Source of the DNA: Ralstonia sp. TCR112
GTDB lineage: Bacteria > Pseudomonadota > Gammaproteobacteria > Burkholderiales > Burkholderiaceae
Length of the DNA: 64,000 nt
Direction of reading: 5' to 3'
Assembly: GCF_007997035.1 (NCBI RefSeq)
Contig: NZ_VOSS01000001.1
Coordinates: 112,466-176,465 of the forward strand
Below are positions 10,460-19,636 of this stretch, in pieces (the stretch's first letter is position 1; each line of letters starts with the position of its first letter). The position numbers and the translations under genes were made by a program. The notes below the pieces were generated by a model. It saw nothing but the letters and a program-made list of their open reading frames with translations, was not told where the DNA came from and ran no database searches.

Positions 10460-11218
10460 ATGGAGATTCGCGATCAGGTATTCATCGTCACCGGCGGCGC
10501 GTCGGGACTGGGCGCAGGCACGGCACGAACGTTGGCCGAAGCTGGCGGCAAGGTGGTGATTGCAGACCTGAACGAGGCCGCCGGCACCGCGCTGGCGCAG
10601 GAATTAGGCGGCCGCTTCGTGCGTTGCGACGTCACGTCCGAGGCCGACGGGCAAGCGGTGGTGGACGCCGCCACGTCGCTGGGCACGCTGCGCGGGCTGG
10701 TGAACTGCGCGGGCATCGCGACAGCGTCGCGCACGGTGGGCAAGACGGGGCCGCACCCGCTGGACCAATTTGCACGCGTGATCAACATCAACCTGATCGG
10801 AACGTTCAACATGATCCGCCTGGCCGCGACGGCCATGGCCGGCAACACGCCCAACGCCGGCGGCGAGCGCGGTGTGATCATCAACACGGCATCGGTGGCG
10901 GCATTTGACGGGCAGATTGGCCAGGCGGCCTACGCGGCGTCCAAGGGCGGCGTGGTGGCGATGACGCTGGCGATTGCGCGTGACCTGTCGCGCGACGGCA
11001 TCCGCGTGATGACGATTGCACCGGGCATTTTCGAGACGCCGATGCTGCTTGGCATGCCGGCCGAAGTGCAGGACGCCCTGGGCAAGATGGTGCCGTTCCC
11101 GCCGCGCCTCGGTAAGCCGGCGGAGTATGCGCAGCTTGCGCGCGCGATCGTCGAGAACCCGATGCTCAATGGCGAGACCATCCGCCTGGATGGCGCCATC
11201 CGCATGCAGCCGAAATAA
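10460..11218 (+). CDS. Short-chain dehydrogenase, 3-hydroxyacyl-CoA dehydrogenase (HSD10-like)
   Basis: A 252-residue SDR with the NAD-binding TGGASGLG near residue 11, the NAG motif as NCAG, catalytic Ser in INTASVAAF and Tyr-Lys in AAYAASKGG. The pattern [21 protein letters not shown] acidic residue after beta2 (ADLNEA) suggests NAD preference. The C-terminal [17 protein letters not shown] and [16 protein letters not shown] are typical of type II 3-hydroxyacyl-CoA / 3-hydroxy-2-methylbutyryl-CoA dehydrogenases (HSD17B10 type), used in isoleucine and fatty-acid breakdown. The ribosome binding site AAGGAGA precedes the ATG at 10460. The palindromic operator upstream fits substrate-induced control. 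Confidence 0.8.
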   Translation: MEIRDQVFIVTGGASGLGAGTARTLAEAGGKVVIADLNEAAGTALAQELGGRFVRCDVTSEADGQAVVDAATSLGTLRGLVNCAGIATASRTVGKTGPHPLDQFARVININLIGTFNMIRLAATAMAGNTPNAGGERGVIINTASVAAFDGQIGQAAYAASKGGVVAMTLAIARDLSRDGIRVMTIAPGIFETPMLLGMPAEVQDALGKMVPFPPRLGKPAEYAQLARAIVENPMLNGETIRLDGAIRMQPK

Positions 11219-11235
11219 GCGCGGCAGTCAGGCCA

Positions 11236-12129
11236 TCAGGCGGCCGGCAGCGCCATCCGGCGGATCATCTGCCACGCGGCCTCGGCCGCCGGCGAAAGCG
11301 ACCTGTCATGCCGCCGCGCCAGCACGATGGCGCGGGTCTCCTTGGGCGACAGCGGCACCGCCACCAATGGCGACGAGGACGGCAGCGGCAACGACAGCGA
11401 CGGCACCACCCCCGCGCCGATGCCCGCTTCGACCATCCCGAAGACAGCACTGCTGTGGCCCATCTCCTGCGCAACCTCAGGTTGGACGCCGTGGCGCAGG
11501 AAGATGCGGTCGATCAGCGGTCGACTGCCCGAGGCGTGATCGAGCAGGACGACCGCTGTGCGATGCAGATCTTTCCACCGCACGCTGCTGCGCTGCGCGA
11601 ACGGGTGATCCCTGCGACAGACCAGGCAGAACGGATCGATCAGCAGCGGCTCGGTCCACAGGCCTTCGGTATCGAGCGGCTCCACCACCACACCGAAATC
11701 GGCGCCGCCCGTGCGGATCAATTGCAGCGTGTCGACCTGGACGGAGTCACGCACGATCATGCGGATGTCCGGATAGCGCACCGCACACTCGGCCACATAC
11801 ACCGGCATCAGCCGTGTCGACACGGTCGGGCTGGACGCCACCACCACGCGTCCGCGCCGCTGCTCGCCGACCTGGCGCGCCTGTTGCAACGTGTCGTCCA
11901 GATCGGCCACGAGGCGATCCAGCGCCGTCGCCAGCGAGCGCCCCACTTCCGTCAACACGACTTCGCGCGTGGTGCGGTCCAGCAACTTCAAGCCCAGTTC
12001 GCCTTCCAGCTCCGAGATCGAACGGCTCACGGCCGGCTGCGTCAGGCCGATGGTGTCGCCCGCTCGGCTGAAGCTGTGCGCGCGTGCCACCGCGAGAAAG
12101 ACGCGCAACTGGCGCAAGGTCACATTCAT
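11236..12129 (-). CDS. LysR family transcriptional regulator
   Basis: A 297-residue LysR regulator: N-terminal winged helix-turn-helix (MNVTLRQLRVFLAVARAHSF, GLTQPAVSRSISELE, LLDRTTREVVLTEVG) followed by the two-lobed effector-binding domain. The start at 12127-12129 matches the family's N-terminus; the upstream open extension lacks similarity. It is transcribed divergently from an SBF-like transporter at 12249, with a LysR-type palindrome in the shared 119-bp gap, so it most likely controls that transporter. The effector is unknown. Confidence 0.92.
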   Translation of the reverse strand: MNVTLRQLRVFLAVARAHSFSRAGDTIGLTQPAVSRSISELEGELGLKLLDRTTREVVLTEVGRSLATALDRLVADLDDTLQQARQVGEQRRGRVVVASSPTVSTRLMPVYVAECAVRYPDIRMIVRDSVQVDTLQLIRTGGADFGVVVEPLDTEGLWTEPLLIDPFCLVCRRDHPFAQRSSVRWKDLHRTAVVLLDHASGSRPLIDRIFLRHGVQPEVAQEMGHSSAVFGMVEAGIGAGVVPSLSLPLPSSSPLVAVPLSPKETRAIVLARRHDRSLSPAAEAAWQMIRRMALPAA

Positions 12130-12144
12130 GCTGACGACGTATGA

Positions 12145-12159
12145 ATTGATTCGATCAAT
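12145..12159. promoter_or_regulatory. LysR-type binding palindrome
   Basis: ATTGATTCGATCAAT: arms ATTGAT and ATCAAT around three bases, containing the T-N11-A signature of LysR regulators. It lies 16 bp upstream of the lysR-type gene start and about 90 bp upstream of the divergent transporter gene. Confidence 0.5.
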
Positions 12160-12248
12160 GCATTTGTATTCTAGATAGGGATGTTGTGCAATAGCGGCTA
12201 TCCCGCCATCCAATCCGCGCCGTCACGTAATGGTGGCGGCGCACGCAC

Positions 12249-13280
12249 ATGAAGATCCCGCTGTTGTCTCCGTTGTTGTCCCAGATCGATGGGTTCATTC
12301 GCGCCATGCTGGTGATGGTCGCACTGGCCCTCTTCTTCCCGGCGCTTGGCGCGAGCGATGGGCCGCTGCGGCTGGACATCGTCACCATCGTCGGCGTGTC
12401 ACTGGTGTTCTTCCTGCACGGCGCGGCGCTCTCGCGCGAGAAGATCGTCGAAGGCGCGCGCAACTGGCGGCTGCATCTGTTCGTGCAGAGCTGCACGTTC
12501 ATCCTGTTTCCGCTGATCGGCGCGGTCATTCTGTTTGTCTGCAAGCCGTTCATTCCGGCCGAGCTGCTGCTGGGCGTGTTCTATCTGTGCGCGCTGCCGT
12601 CGACGGTGTCGTCGTCGGTGGCAATGACGGCCATGGCCAAGGGCAATGTGCCGGCCGCCATCTTCAACGCGACCATCTCAGGGCTGATCGGCATGATCGC
12701 CACGCCGCTGCTGATGAGCTTCGTGATCCAGGCGTCGGGCGCGGACCTGTCGGTCGGCAAGGCGCTGCTGGGCGTGGCCGAGCAACTGCTGCTGCCATTC
12801 GTGCTGGGTCAGTTGCTGCGCCCGGTCATCGGCGGGTTCATCAACAAGCACAAGGCGATCATCAACAAGGTGGATCGCGCGGTGATCCTGCTGATCGTGT
12901 TCAACTCGTTTGCCGACTCGACGCACGCGGGTGTGTGGTCGAAGTATCCGTGGGAGACCATCGTGGCCGTGGCCGTGATGAGCGGCGCGTTGCTGTTCGT
13001 CGTGCTTGGTGCGACGACATGGCTGTCGCGGCGCGCGGGTTTCAACCTGGCCGACGAAATCACTGCCGTGTTCTGCGGCTCGAAGAAGAGCTTGGCGAAC
13101 GGCGTGCCGATGGCGAAGATCCTGTTTGCCGGCAACCCGGCGCTGGGGCTGATCGTGCTGCCGCTGATGATTTATCACCAGCTGCAGCTGATCGTGTGCT
13201 CGACGCTGGCGCGCAGGTACGCGGATCGCGTTGCGCAGGCGGAGGATGGCGCTAACGCTCCGGCCAGCCGCCCGGCCTGA
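12249..13280 (+). CDS. Bile acid:sodium symporter family transporter
   Basis: A 343-residue integral membrane protein with about nine to ten hydrophobic segments and the SBF-like features VSLVFFLHGAALS, LPSTVSSSVAMTAMAKGN and FCGSKKSLANGVPMA, typical of the YfeH-like branch of the bile acid:sodium symporter superfamily. These bacterial members move organic anions whose identity is usually unknown. The gene is divergent from a LysR regulator and ends directly against a convergent GNAT gene (TGATCA contains both stop codons). Substrate cannot be read from the sequence. Confidence 0.85.
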   Translation: MKIPLLSPLLSQIDGFIRAMLVMVALALFFPALGASDGPLRLDIVTIVGVSLVFFLHGAALSREKIVEGARNWRLHLFVQSCTFILFPLIGAVILFVCKPFIPAELLLGVFYLCALPSTVSSSVAMTAMAKGNVPAAIFNATISGLIGMIATPLLMSFVIQASGADLSVGKALLGVAEQLLLPFVLGQLLRPVIGGFINKHKAIINKVDRAVILLIVFNSFADSTHAGVWSKYPWETIVAVAVMSGALLFVVLGATTWLSRRAGFNLADEITAVFCGSKKSLANGVPMAKILFAGNPALGLIVLPLMIYHQLQLIVCSTLARRYADRVAQAEDGANAPASRPA

Positions 13281-13826
13281 TCAGCGCGAGCCCACCAAAC
13301 CCGCGAATTCCGCTTCAGGCCAGTGGTAGGTGCGCACCCAAGCGTGGCCGCCATCGGCCGTCTCCAGCCAGTCACGGCTGACCGGCACACCACCCAGGGC
13401 TTCGTAGAAGCCGATCGCGGCGGTGTTCGCCTCGTACACGAGCAGATGCAACTGTGTGATGCCCTGAGCGGCGGCCCAGTGCGCCGCTTCGCTCATCAGG
13501 CGCTTGCCGACGCCATGGCCGCGTGAGGCTGGCAGCAGATGCAGGTTGTCGACGAACGCACCCCAGGGCGTGCCGTTTTCACGCAGGGCGCACAGAAAAC
13601 CGATGGTCTGGCCGTCCAGATCGGCGCACCACACCTGCTGTCCGGCAACGGGTGCGGCCATGCGTTCACGCCATTTCGCCTGGATGTCGGTCGCTGCGCG
13701 GCCATCGAGATACGCGTCGGACAAAACGCCCAGCCCGCGATACGCGCTTTGCCAGCTGCGGGTATGAATGTCGGCGATGGTGCCGGCGTCGGACGCACCG
13801 CCTTCGCGCAATACGAGCGTCGCCAT
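13281..13826 (-). CDS. GNAT family N-acetyltransferase
   Basis: A 181-residue GNAT acetyltransferase with the acetyl-CoA loop in LHLLPASRGHGVGKRLM and the following helix, plus the C-terminal NTAAIGFYEALGG motif. The N-terminus (LREGGASDAGTIADIHTRSWQSAYRG) resembles the family members that begin with a tryptophan/tyrosine-rich segment. It lies 3 bp downstream of amiC and may be co-transcribed with tsaE-amiC, but there is no sign of a functional link. Substrate unknown. Confidence 0.85.
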   Translation of the reverse strand: MATLVLREGGASDAGTIADIHTRSWQSAYRGLGVLSDAYLDGRAATDIQAKWRERMAAPVAGQQVWCADLDGQTIGFLCALRENGTPWGAFVDNLHLLPASRGHGVGKRLMSEAAHWAAAQGITQLHLLVYEANTAAIGFYEALGGVPVSRDWLETADGGHAWVRTYHWPEAEFAGLVGSR

Positions 13827-13829
13827 GCC

Positions 13830-15353
13830 TCAGACGCCCGGGTTGCGCGACAGCGGCGGGTTCTTGGCGAAGTACGCCCGAATGCCGCGCAAGATGGCGT
13901 CGGCAAGCTGGTTCTGGTGGCCCAGGTCGTTCAGCTTGGCTTCTTCCTCGGGGTTGGAGATGAAGGCCGTCTCGACCAGGATCGACGGAATGTCCGGCGC
14001 CTTGAGCACCGCAAAACCCGCCTGCTCGACCTGCCCCTTGTGCAGCCGGTTGATGCCGCCAATCTGGTCCAGCACCGCCTTGCCGACCTTCATGCTGTCA
14101 GTGATCTGCGCGGTGGTCGACAGATCCAGCAGCACGCGCGTGACCTGCGCGTCTTTCGAACCGAGATTCGCCCCGCCGATCATGTCGGCCGCGTTTTCCT
14201 TGTTGGCGAGCCACTTGGCCTGCGCGCTCGAAGCGCCGCGATCGGACAGCACGAACACCGATGCCCCGCGCGCCTCCGGCGAGAGAAACGCATCGGCATG
14301 GATCGAGACGAACAGGTCCGCCTGCACGCGGCGCGCCTTCTGCACGCGCACACCCAGCGGGACAAAATAGTCGGAATCGCGCGTCATCATGGCGCGCATG
14401 TTGGGCTGGGCGTCGATCTTGGCCTTGAGCATGCGGGCGATCGACAGCACCACGTCTTTCTCGTGCGTGCCGGCACCGCCCGTGGCGCCCGGATCTTCGC
14501 CGCCATGGCCGGGGTCGATGGCGACGGTAAGCAGGCGGCGCATGCGCGGGCCGTTTGACGACGCGCGCGGCACAGGCTGCTCGGGAACGATCTCCAGCGG
14601 AGGCGTGTTCGGCGCGTTGGCGAGCGTCGACGGAGGATTCGCAGCGGCGGCAGGCGGCGTCTTGCGAGGCGGCGTGCGGCCGGCAAGCGCCGGGTGTTGC
14701 GGCTCTTCGATCGGCGGTTTGGTCGGGCTGCCGCTGCTGCCGCGGCGCGCCAGCGCGGCAATCGGGTCATCGTCATCCGACGGCTCCGGCATCGGCGTGC
14801 CGCCGGATGCGGCAAAACGCTCCTGCTTGCCCTCGGTGGCCTGCACGAGCTGCATCAGCGGGTCGGGCGGGTTGGTCGGGTACAGGTCAAACACAAGCCG
14901 GTTGCGATAGCCGGCAATCGGCAGCAACGTGAACACCTGCGGGTTGACGCTTTCCTTCAGGTCGAACACCAGGCGCACGACGCTCGGCCGGTTCTGGCCC
15001 ACGCGCACCTGGCGGATGTACGGATCGTTCGGCGCAATCTTGGCCACCAGCTCGCGCAACGTCGGGTTCAGGTCCAGCCCGTCGATGTCGACCATCAGTC
15101 GATCCGGATCCTTGATGAGCTGATGCGTGGCCTTGAGCGCGACGTCGGATTCGATCGTCACGCGCGTGTAGTCCTCGGCGGGCCACACGCGCACGGCGAC
15201 GATGTTGGCGCCGCGTGCGATCTGCGGGCCCACCAGGCTCAGGATGACCGTGCCTGCGCCGGCCTTCGCCATGCGCGTGAGCCATTGGCGGCGGGCCTGG
15301 CTCGGCAGGTTGGGATCATCCGGTCGGTCGGTCGGCAGATGCTTGATCAGCAT
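13830..15353 (-). CDS. amiC: N-acetylmuramoyl-L-alanine amidase (AmiC type)
   Basis: A 507-residue peptidoglycan amidase that cuts the bond between MurNAc and the peptide to separate daughter cells. It has a twin-arginine signal (R21-R22 in RRQWLTRMAKAGAG), an AMIN localisation domain (about residues 50-165), a low-complexity Pro/Ala/Ser linker (about 180-275) and a C-terminal Amidase_3 catalytic domain with the zinc site elements DPGHGGEDPGA, EKDVVL, SIHADAF and the catalytic region ILVETAFISNPEEE. Tat export is known for AmiA and AmiC. The start overlaps the end of tsaE by 7 bp, the common proteobacterial order. Confidence 0.93.
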   Translation of the reverse strand: MLIKHLPTDRPDDPNLPSQARRQWLTRMAKAGAGTVILSLVGPQIARGANIVAVRVWPAEDYTRVTIESDVALKATHQLIKDPDRLMVDIDGLDLNPTLRELVAKIAPNDPYIRQVRVGQNRPSVVRLVFDLKESVNPQVFTLLPIAGYRNRLVFDLYPTNPPDPLMQLVQATEGKQERFAASGGTPMPEPSDDDDPIAALARRGSSGSPTKPPIEEPQHPALAGRTPPRKTPPAAAANPPSTLANAPNTPPLEIVPEQPVPRASSNGPRMRRLLTVAIDPGHGGEDPGATGGAGTHEKDVVLSIARMLKAKIDAQPNMRAMMTRDSDYFVPLGVRVQKARRVQADLFVSIHADAFLSPEARGASVFVLSDRGASSAQAKWLANKENAADMIGGANLGSKDAQVTRVLLDLSTTAQITDSMKVGKAVLDQIGGINRLHKGQVEQAGFAVLKAPDIPSILVETAFISNPEEEAKLNDLGHQNQLADAILRGIRAYFAKNPPLSRNPGV

Positions 15354-15925
15354 GGGAACAGGTGTTGCAACGACTGTAGAAGTTGAAGGCCGGTCTGCGT
15401 GCGTGCGCTCAGACGTGCTGCGCGCGGTGCATGCTCAACGCCGTCATCGTAGGTTTCGTGCACAACGTCGACCGATAAAGCGATGTGCAGGTCGGGCGTG
15501 CCCAGTAGCGCCTGCGCCTTCTCGGGCCATTCGACCAGGCACAGCGCAGGTTCGGCAAAGCAGTCGCGGAACCCGGCGTCGGTCCACTCCTCGGGATCGG
15601 CAAAGCGGTACAGGTCAAAGTGATAGACCTTTTGCGTGCCAGTGGTTCCGGCAACGTCGTACGGCTCAACCAGCGTATAGGTGGGGCTGCGCACGCGCCC
15701 GGTATGCCCCATGCCGCGCAGGATGGCGCGCGACAGCGTCGTCTTGCCCGCGCCAAGATCGCCGGAAAGCTGCACCTGCACGGGCCGTGGGCCCAATGCC
15801 AGCACGGCCTGCGCGAGTGCCGCGCCAAAGGCCGACGTGGCCGCTTCATCGGTGAGCGAAAGCGTGCGCTCGGCGAGCGGAGGGGTCAGACCAGAAGGCG
15901 CGTCAGCAGGGAGCACGGTGGGCAT
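15347..15925 (-). CDS. tsaE: tRNA threonylcarbamoyladenosine biosynthesis protein TsaE
   Basis: ATPase of the t6A modification pathway, working with TsaB, TsaC and TsaD on tRNAs decoding ANN. The P-loop GDLGAGKTTLSRA, the SPTYTLVEPYD motif and HFDLYRFADPEEW with LVEWPEKA near the end are diagnostic. The ATG at 15925 gives 192 residues; another ATG lies 18 bp upstream (15943). The end overlaps amiC by 7 bp. The gene is divergent from queG with only 16 bp between the start codons, so the promoters overlap the coding starts. A C-terminal extension of about 40 residues beyond the core is unusual but not diagnostic. Confidence 0.93.
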   Translation of the reverse strand: MPTVLPADAPSGLTPPLAERTLSLTDEAATSAFGAALAQAVLALGPRPVQVQLSGDLGAGKTTLSRAILRGMGHTGRVRSPTYTLVEPYDVAGTTGTQKVYHFDLYRFADPEEWTDAGFRDCFAEPALCLVEWPEKAQALLGTPDLHIALSVDVVHETYDDGVEHAPRAARLSARTQTGLQLLQSLQHLFPC

Positions 15926-15941
15926 TGCGTACAATTTGGGC

Positions 15942-17099
15942 ATGTCCGCCACCCCCACGTCATCACCCGAAACGAACCTCGATGCACGCCTGCCAGCCGA
16001 TGCGGCCGGCATGCAAGCGCTTGTCGCGCAGATTCGCTCCTGGGGTGCCGAACTCGGTTTCGATGCGGTCCGCATCGCCGATGTCGACCTGTCGCATGCT
16101 GAAGAAGGGCTCCAGACATGGCTCGCGCAGGGGTTTCACGGTGACATGGATTATATGGCGAACCACGGCATGCTCCGCGCACGCCCGGCCGAACTTGTTG
16201 CCGGAACGGTACGCGCGATCGTCGCGCGGATGCCGTATCTGCCACATCTTGCCGACCCGCAAACACCCGGCAGCGACTGGCGCACTATCGAGTGGGATCG
16301 CCTGCGCCGCCCTGAAGACGCCACCATCTCGCTCTACGCGCGCGGCCGCGACTATCACAAGGTACTTCGCCAGCGCCTGCAGAAGCTGGCAGAAAAGATT
16401 GCCGGCGCCGTCGGGCCGTACGGCTTTCGCGTATTCACCGACTCGGCGCCGGTCCTGGAAGTCGCACTGGCCACCAACGGCGGCCTCGGCTGGCGCGGCA
16501 AACACACGCTGCTGCTCGACCGCGATGCGGGCTCGATGTTCTTCCTCGGAGAGATCCTCGTCGACCTGCCCTTTCCCGTCGACCCACCCGTGGAGCCCCA
16601 CTGCGGCAACTGCACGCGCTGCATCGACGTGTGCCCCACGCAGGCCATCGTCGCACCATACACCGTGGACGCGCGGCGCTGCATCTCTTACCTGACGATC
16701 GAGCACAAGGGCAGCATCCCGGTCGAACTGCGCGCAGCGATGGGCAACCGCGTCTACGGCTGCGACGACTGCCAGCTCATCTGCCCATGGAACAAGTTTG
16801 CCGTGCCGGCCAACCTGCCCGACTTTGACGTGCGCAACGGATTGGACGCGGCCACGCTGGCCGGGCTGTTCCACTGGACCGACGCCGAATTCAACCAACG
16901 GCTGGAAGGCAGCCCGATCCGCCGCATCGGGCACGAGCGTTGGCTGCGCAACATTGCCGTGGCGATCGGCAACGCGCTTCGCGCGCCGCTGCCCGATAGC
17001 GCGCGTGCGCAATTGACTGCCGCCCTGCACGCACGCGCTGACGATCCTTCAGAACTCGTGCGTGAGCACGTGGCCTGGGCGCTGACACAGTCGACGTAA
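15942..17099 (+). CDS. queG: Epoxyqueuosine reductase
   Basis: QueG (385 residues) reduces epoxyqueuosine to queuosine in tRNA using cobalamin and iron-sulfur clusters. The protein has the N-terminal cobalamin-binding domain (including SLYARGRDYHKVLRQRLQ and FTDSAPVLEVALA in separate segments), then two [4Fe-4S] motifs CGNCTRCIDVCPTQAI and GCDDCQLICPWN with CISYLTIEHKG between, and a C-terminal HEAT-like helical part. A TACAAT hexamer at 15930-15935 lies 6 bp before the ATG, which would place transcription start on the first codon (leaderless message). Confidence 0.95.
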   Translation: MSATPTSSPETNLDARLPADAAGMQALVAQIRSWGAELGFDAVRIADVDLSHAEEGLQTWLAQGFHGDMDYMANHGMLRARPAELVAGTVRAIVARMPYLPHLADPQTPGSDWRTIEWDRLRRPEDATISLYARGRDYHKVLRQRLQKLAEKIAGAVGPYGFRVFTDSAPVLEVALATNGGLGWRGKHTLLLDRDAGSMFFLGEILVDLPFPVDPPVEPHCGNCTRCIDVCPTQAIVAPYTVDARRCISYLTIEHKGSIPVELRAAMGNRVYGCDDCQLICPWNKFAVPANLPDFDVRNGLDAATLAGLFHWTDAEFNQRLEGSPIRRIGHERWLRNIAVAIGNALRAPLPDSARAQLTAALHARADDPSELVREHVAWALTQST

Positions 17100-17356
17100 G
17101 CGCTCGCTCGTGTGGGGCACGCGAATGCATCAGGACTGTGATGTGGTTTTAATCTGGAATTCCAAGTTGCCGCACCGATCGGTTTAAAACCGGACAATGC
17201 GCGCCTGGTACAAAGCCACGAATGCCTGCTTAACGCTCATGCCGACAGCGCCTTATACCGCCTAGTACGCAAACGCTTGCGCATCAGGGCAGACACCGAT
17301 TGTTTGCAAATAAATTATCGCGAAAATGGCGGCTTAATCTCAAACCGCTCATTTCG

Positions 17357-18007
17357 ATGTTTTCCGCTCTTGTTGATCTCCGCCGCGCATTGCAGGTTGC
17401 CGCACGTGCCCGCTCATCGTGGACGGCACGCGCGTGGCGCGGCGGCGTCGTGGCCACGGTGCTCTGTGCCGCGTGCATGGGCCCAGCATGGGCAACGGTG
17501 AACGTCGAAGGCGTGCCGTTCGACGATGCCGCACGCGTGGGCGGCCGCGAACTGCTGCTCAACGGCACAGGCCTGCGTTCAGTGTTTGTCATCAAGGGCT
17601 ACGTGGCAGGCCTGTACCTGCCTGAGCGCGCGAAGAACGCAGCAGTCATCCTCGGCATGAAAGGGCCGAAGCGGCTGCAGATCCACCCGCTGCGCGATGT
17701 GGGCGCCGACACGTTCATCCACGCACTGAACGACGGCATCCATCGCAACCAGACCGAAATTCAAGTACAGAGGCTGGCCGACCGGCTGACGCAGTTGGAA
17801 GACGCGATGCGCCAGATCGGCTCCACCAAGCGCGGCGACACCATCAACTTCGACTACGCTCCCGACGCCGGCACCACCATCAGCATCAACGGCGTGGCGC
17901 GCACAAAGGCCATCCCCGGCGAAGATTTCTACCAGGCCGTGCTCAGCATCTTCATCGGCAACAGCCCGGTCGACCGTGATCTGAAAAGCGGGCTGCTGGG
18001 AACCTGA
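17357..18007 (+). CDS. Chalcone isomerase-like exported protein
   Basis: A 216-residue protein with an N-terminal signal (hydrophobic VVATVLCAACMGPAWA, about residues 31-46) and a chalcone isomerase-like domain: VNVEGVPFDDAARVGGRELLLNGTGLR, VFVIKGYVAGLYLPE, and late GDTINFDYAPDAGTTISING with FYQAVLSIFIGNSPVDRDLK. Bacterial periplasmic members of this fold bind small molecules and are not known to act on flavonoids. The start ATG 17357 places the signal correctly; the frame is open upstream from 17300. It stands alone after a 257-bp AT-rich gap containing a CGGTTTAAAACCG palindrome (about 17179). Confidence 0.85.
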   Translation: MFSALVDLRRALQVAARARSSWTARAWRGGVVATVLCAACMGPAWATVNVEGVPFDDAARVGGRELLLNGTGLRSVFVIKGYVAGLYLPERAKNAAVILGMKGPKRLQIHPLRDVGADTFIHALNDGIHRNQTEIQVQRLADRLTQLEDAMRQIGSTKRGDTINFDYAPDAGTTISINGVARTKAIPGEDFYQAVLSIFIGNSPVDRDLKSGLLGT

Positions 18008-18119
18008 CAATCTGACGATTGGCTTTTCAGGGTTTCCCCGGTTGCCGTGTGGCGGGCGTTTGCCGTTGTGCTATTCAGCAGTTTCCCCACAAGAACGCAC
18101 ACCACGCTAGGAGGAGACC

Positions 18120-19097
18120 ATGACCAAGGGACGACTGATTGCCAGCCTGATCGGCGCCGCAGGAATGGCGTTGTGCGGGCCGGCGGTGGCCGACAACTAC
18201 CCCACGAAGCCGCTCAAGCTGATCATTCCATTTCCGCCAGGCGGCACGACAGACATCGTGGGGCGCGGCGTAGCCGACCAGCTTTCCAAGGTGCTGGGCC
18301 AGGCCGTGGTGGTGGAAAACAAGGGCGGCGGCGGCGGTTCGATCGGCGCAGACGCCATCGCCAAGGCGGCGCCGGACGGCTACACGATCGGCATCGCCAC
18401 CGTCTCCACGCATGCCGTTAACCCGGCGTGCAACCCGAAGCTTTCGTACGACCCGCTCAAGGATTTCAAGCCGATCACCAACCTGGCCACGGTGGCCAAC
18501 GTGATTGCGGTCAACCCGACCTTTCCGGCCAAGAATTACAAGGAATTTGTCGCGGTGCTGACGGCCAATCCGGGCAAATATTCGTTTGCGACATCGGGCA
18601 CCTGCGGCATCGGCCACATGCTCGGCGAAGAGTTCAAGGTGCTGACCAAAACGCAGATGGTTCATGTGCCGTATCGCGGCGCGGGGCCTGCGCTGAACGA
18701 CGTGCTGGCCAACCAGGTGCCGATCATGGTCGACAACCTGCCGTCGTCCATTCAGTTCATCAAGGGCGGCAAGCTCCGGCCGATCGTGGTGGCGTGGAAC
18801 AAACGCATCGATAGCCTGCCCGATGTGCCGACCTTTGCCGAAGTCGGCCTGAAGGATGCGAATGACCCGGCGTGGTATGGCCTGGTCGCGCCGGCGGGCA
18901 CGTCAGACGACATCATCCGCAAGCTCAACGAAGCCGCCGTGAAGGCGCTGAAAGACCCGGGCCTGGCAGACCGATTCCGCGGCGCCGGCGCCGAGCCTGT
19001 CGGCAATACCCCGCAGCAATACGCGGCCGAGATCAAGCGCGAATTCGACAAGATGCGCACCCTGGTCAAGCAGCAGAACATCAAGCTGGATCAGTAA
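18120..19097 (+). CDS. Bug family tripartite tricarboxylate transporter substrate-binding protein
   Basis: A 325-residue periplasmic binding protein: signal peptide residues 1-24 (ending AVADN), then the Bug/TctC signature YPTKPLKLIIPFPPGGTTDI (shown here to 20 residues), VVENKGGGGGSIGA, VPYRGAGPALNDVLANQV and a C-terminal domain ending QQNIKLDQ. These receptors bind small carboxylates; betaproteobacteria have many orphan copies without the TctA/TctB membrane subunits, as here. A strong AGGAGGAGA ribosome binding site precedes the ATG. Ligand unknown. Confidence 0.93.
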   Translation: MTKGRLIASLIGAAGMALCGPAVADNYPTKPLKLIIPFPPGGTTDIVGRGVADQLSKVLGQAVVVENKGGGGGSIGADAIAKAAPDGYTIGIATVSTHAVNPACNPKLSYDPLKDFKPITNLATVANVIAVNPTFPAKNYKEFVAVLTANPGKYSFATSGTCGIGHMLGEEFKVLTKTQMVHVPYRGAGPALNDVLANQVPIMVDNLPSSIQFIKGGKLRPIVVAWNKRIDSLPDVPTFAEVGLKDANDPAWYGLVAPAGTSDDIIRKLNEAAVKALKDPGLADRFRGAGAEPVGNTPQQYAAEIKREFDKMRTLVKQQNIKLDQ

Positions 19098-19159
19098 CCC
19101 TGCCTCACCTGGGGCCTGTGCTAGATTCGCAGGATTGTTTTCCAGCGCCGGCCCCTGTC

Positions 19160-19636
19160 ATGCCATCCCCTTTCGACGCCGTTCTCGAAGCGCCCTTCGG
19201 CAAGCTGGGCGTGCGCGTGGCCGACGGCGCGCTTCGTGAACTGGTTTATCTGCCGGAAGGCACGCCCCGCGTCGATTCATCCGACGCGTTGATCGCAAGG
19301 CTCGCCCGGCAGCTCGACGCGTACTACAGCGACCCTCGCGCGACATTCGACATCCCGCTCGCGCGCGCCGGCACGGATTTCCAGCACCGCGTATGGCAGG
19401 CCATCAGCGCCATCCCGTGCGGCAGCGTCATCACCTACGGCACCATCGCGCAACAGGTCGGCAGCGTGCCACGCGCGGTGGGTCAGGCCTGCGGCGACAA
19501 CTGGTTCCCGATCCTCATCCCGTGCCACCGCGTGGTGAGTGCATCCGGCATCGGCGGGTTTTCGCATCACACGGATGGCTATCTGTTGAACATCAAGCAC
19601 TGGCTGCTGCGCCACGAAGGCGTGATGCTGATATGA
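19160..19636 (+). CDS. ogt: Methylated-DNA--[protein]-cysteine S-methyltransferase
   Basis: A 158-residue O6-alkylguanine-DNA alkyltransferase that moves alkyl groups from guanine O6 to its own cysteine. It has FQHRVWQAISAIPCGSVITYG, the recognition-helix region SVPRAVGQACGDN and the active-site motif IPCHRVV followed by GIGGFSHHTDG. It overlaps xerD by four bases (ATGA), so they share a transcript. It carries no Ada box upstream, in contrast to the alkylation genes at 38 and 51 kb, and is likely the constitutive enzyme. Confidence 0.93.
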   Translation: MPSPFDAVLEAPFGKLGVRVADGALRELVYLPEGTPRVDSSDALIARLARQLDAYYSDPRATFDIPLARAGTDFQHRVWQAISAIPCGSVITYGTIAQQVGSVPRAVGQACGDNWFPILIPCHRVVSASGIGGFSHHTDGYLLNIKHWLLRHEGVMLI

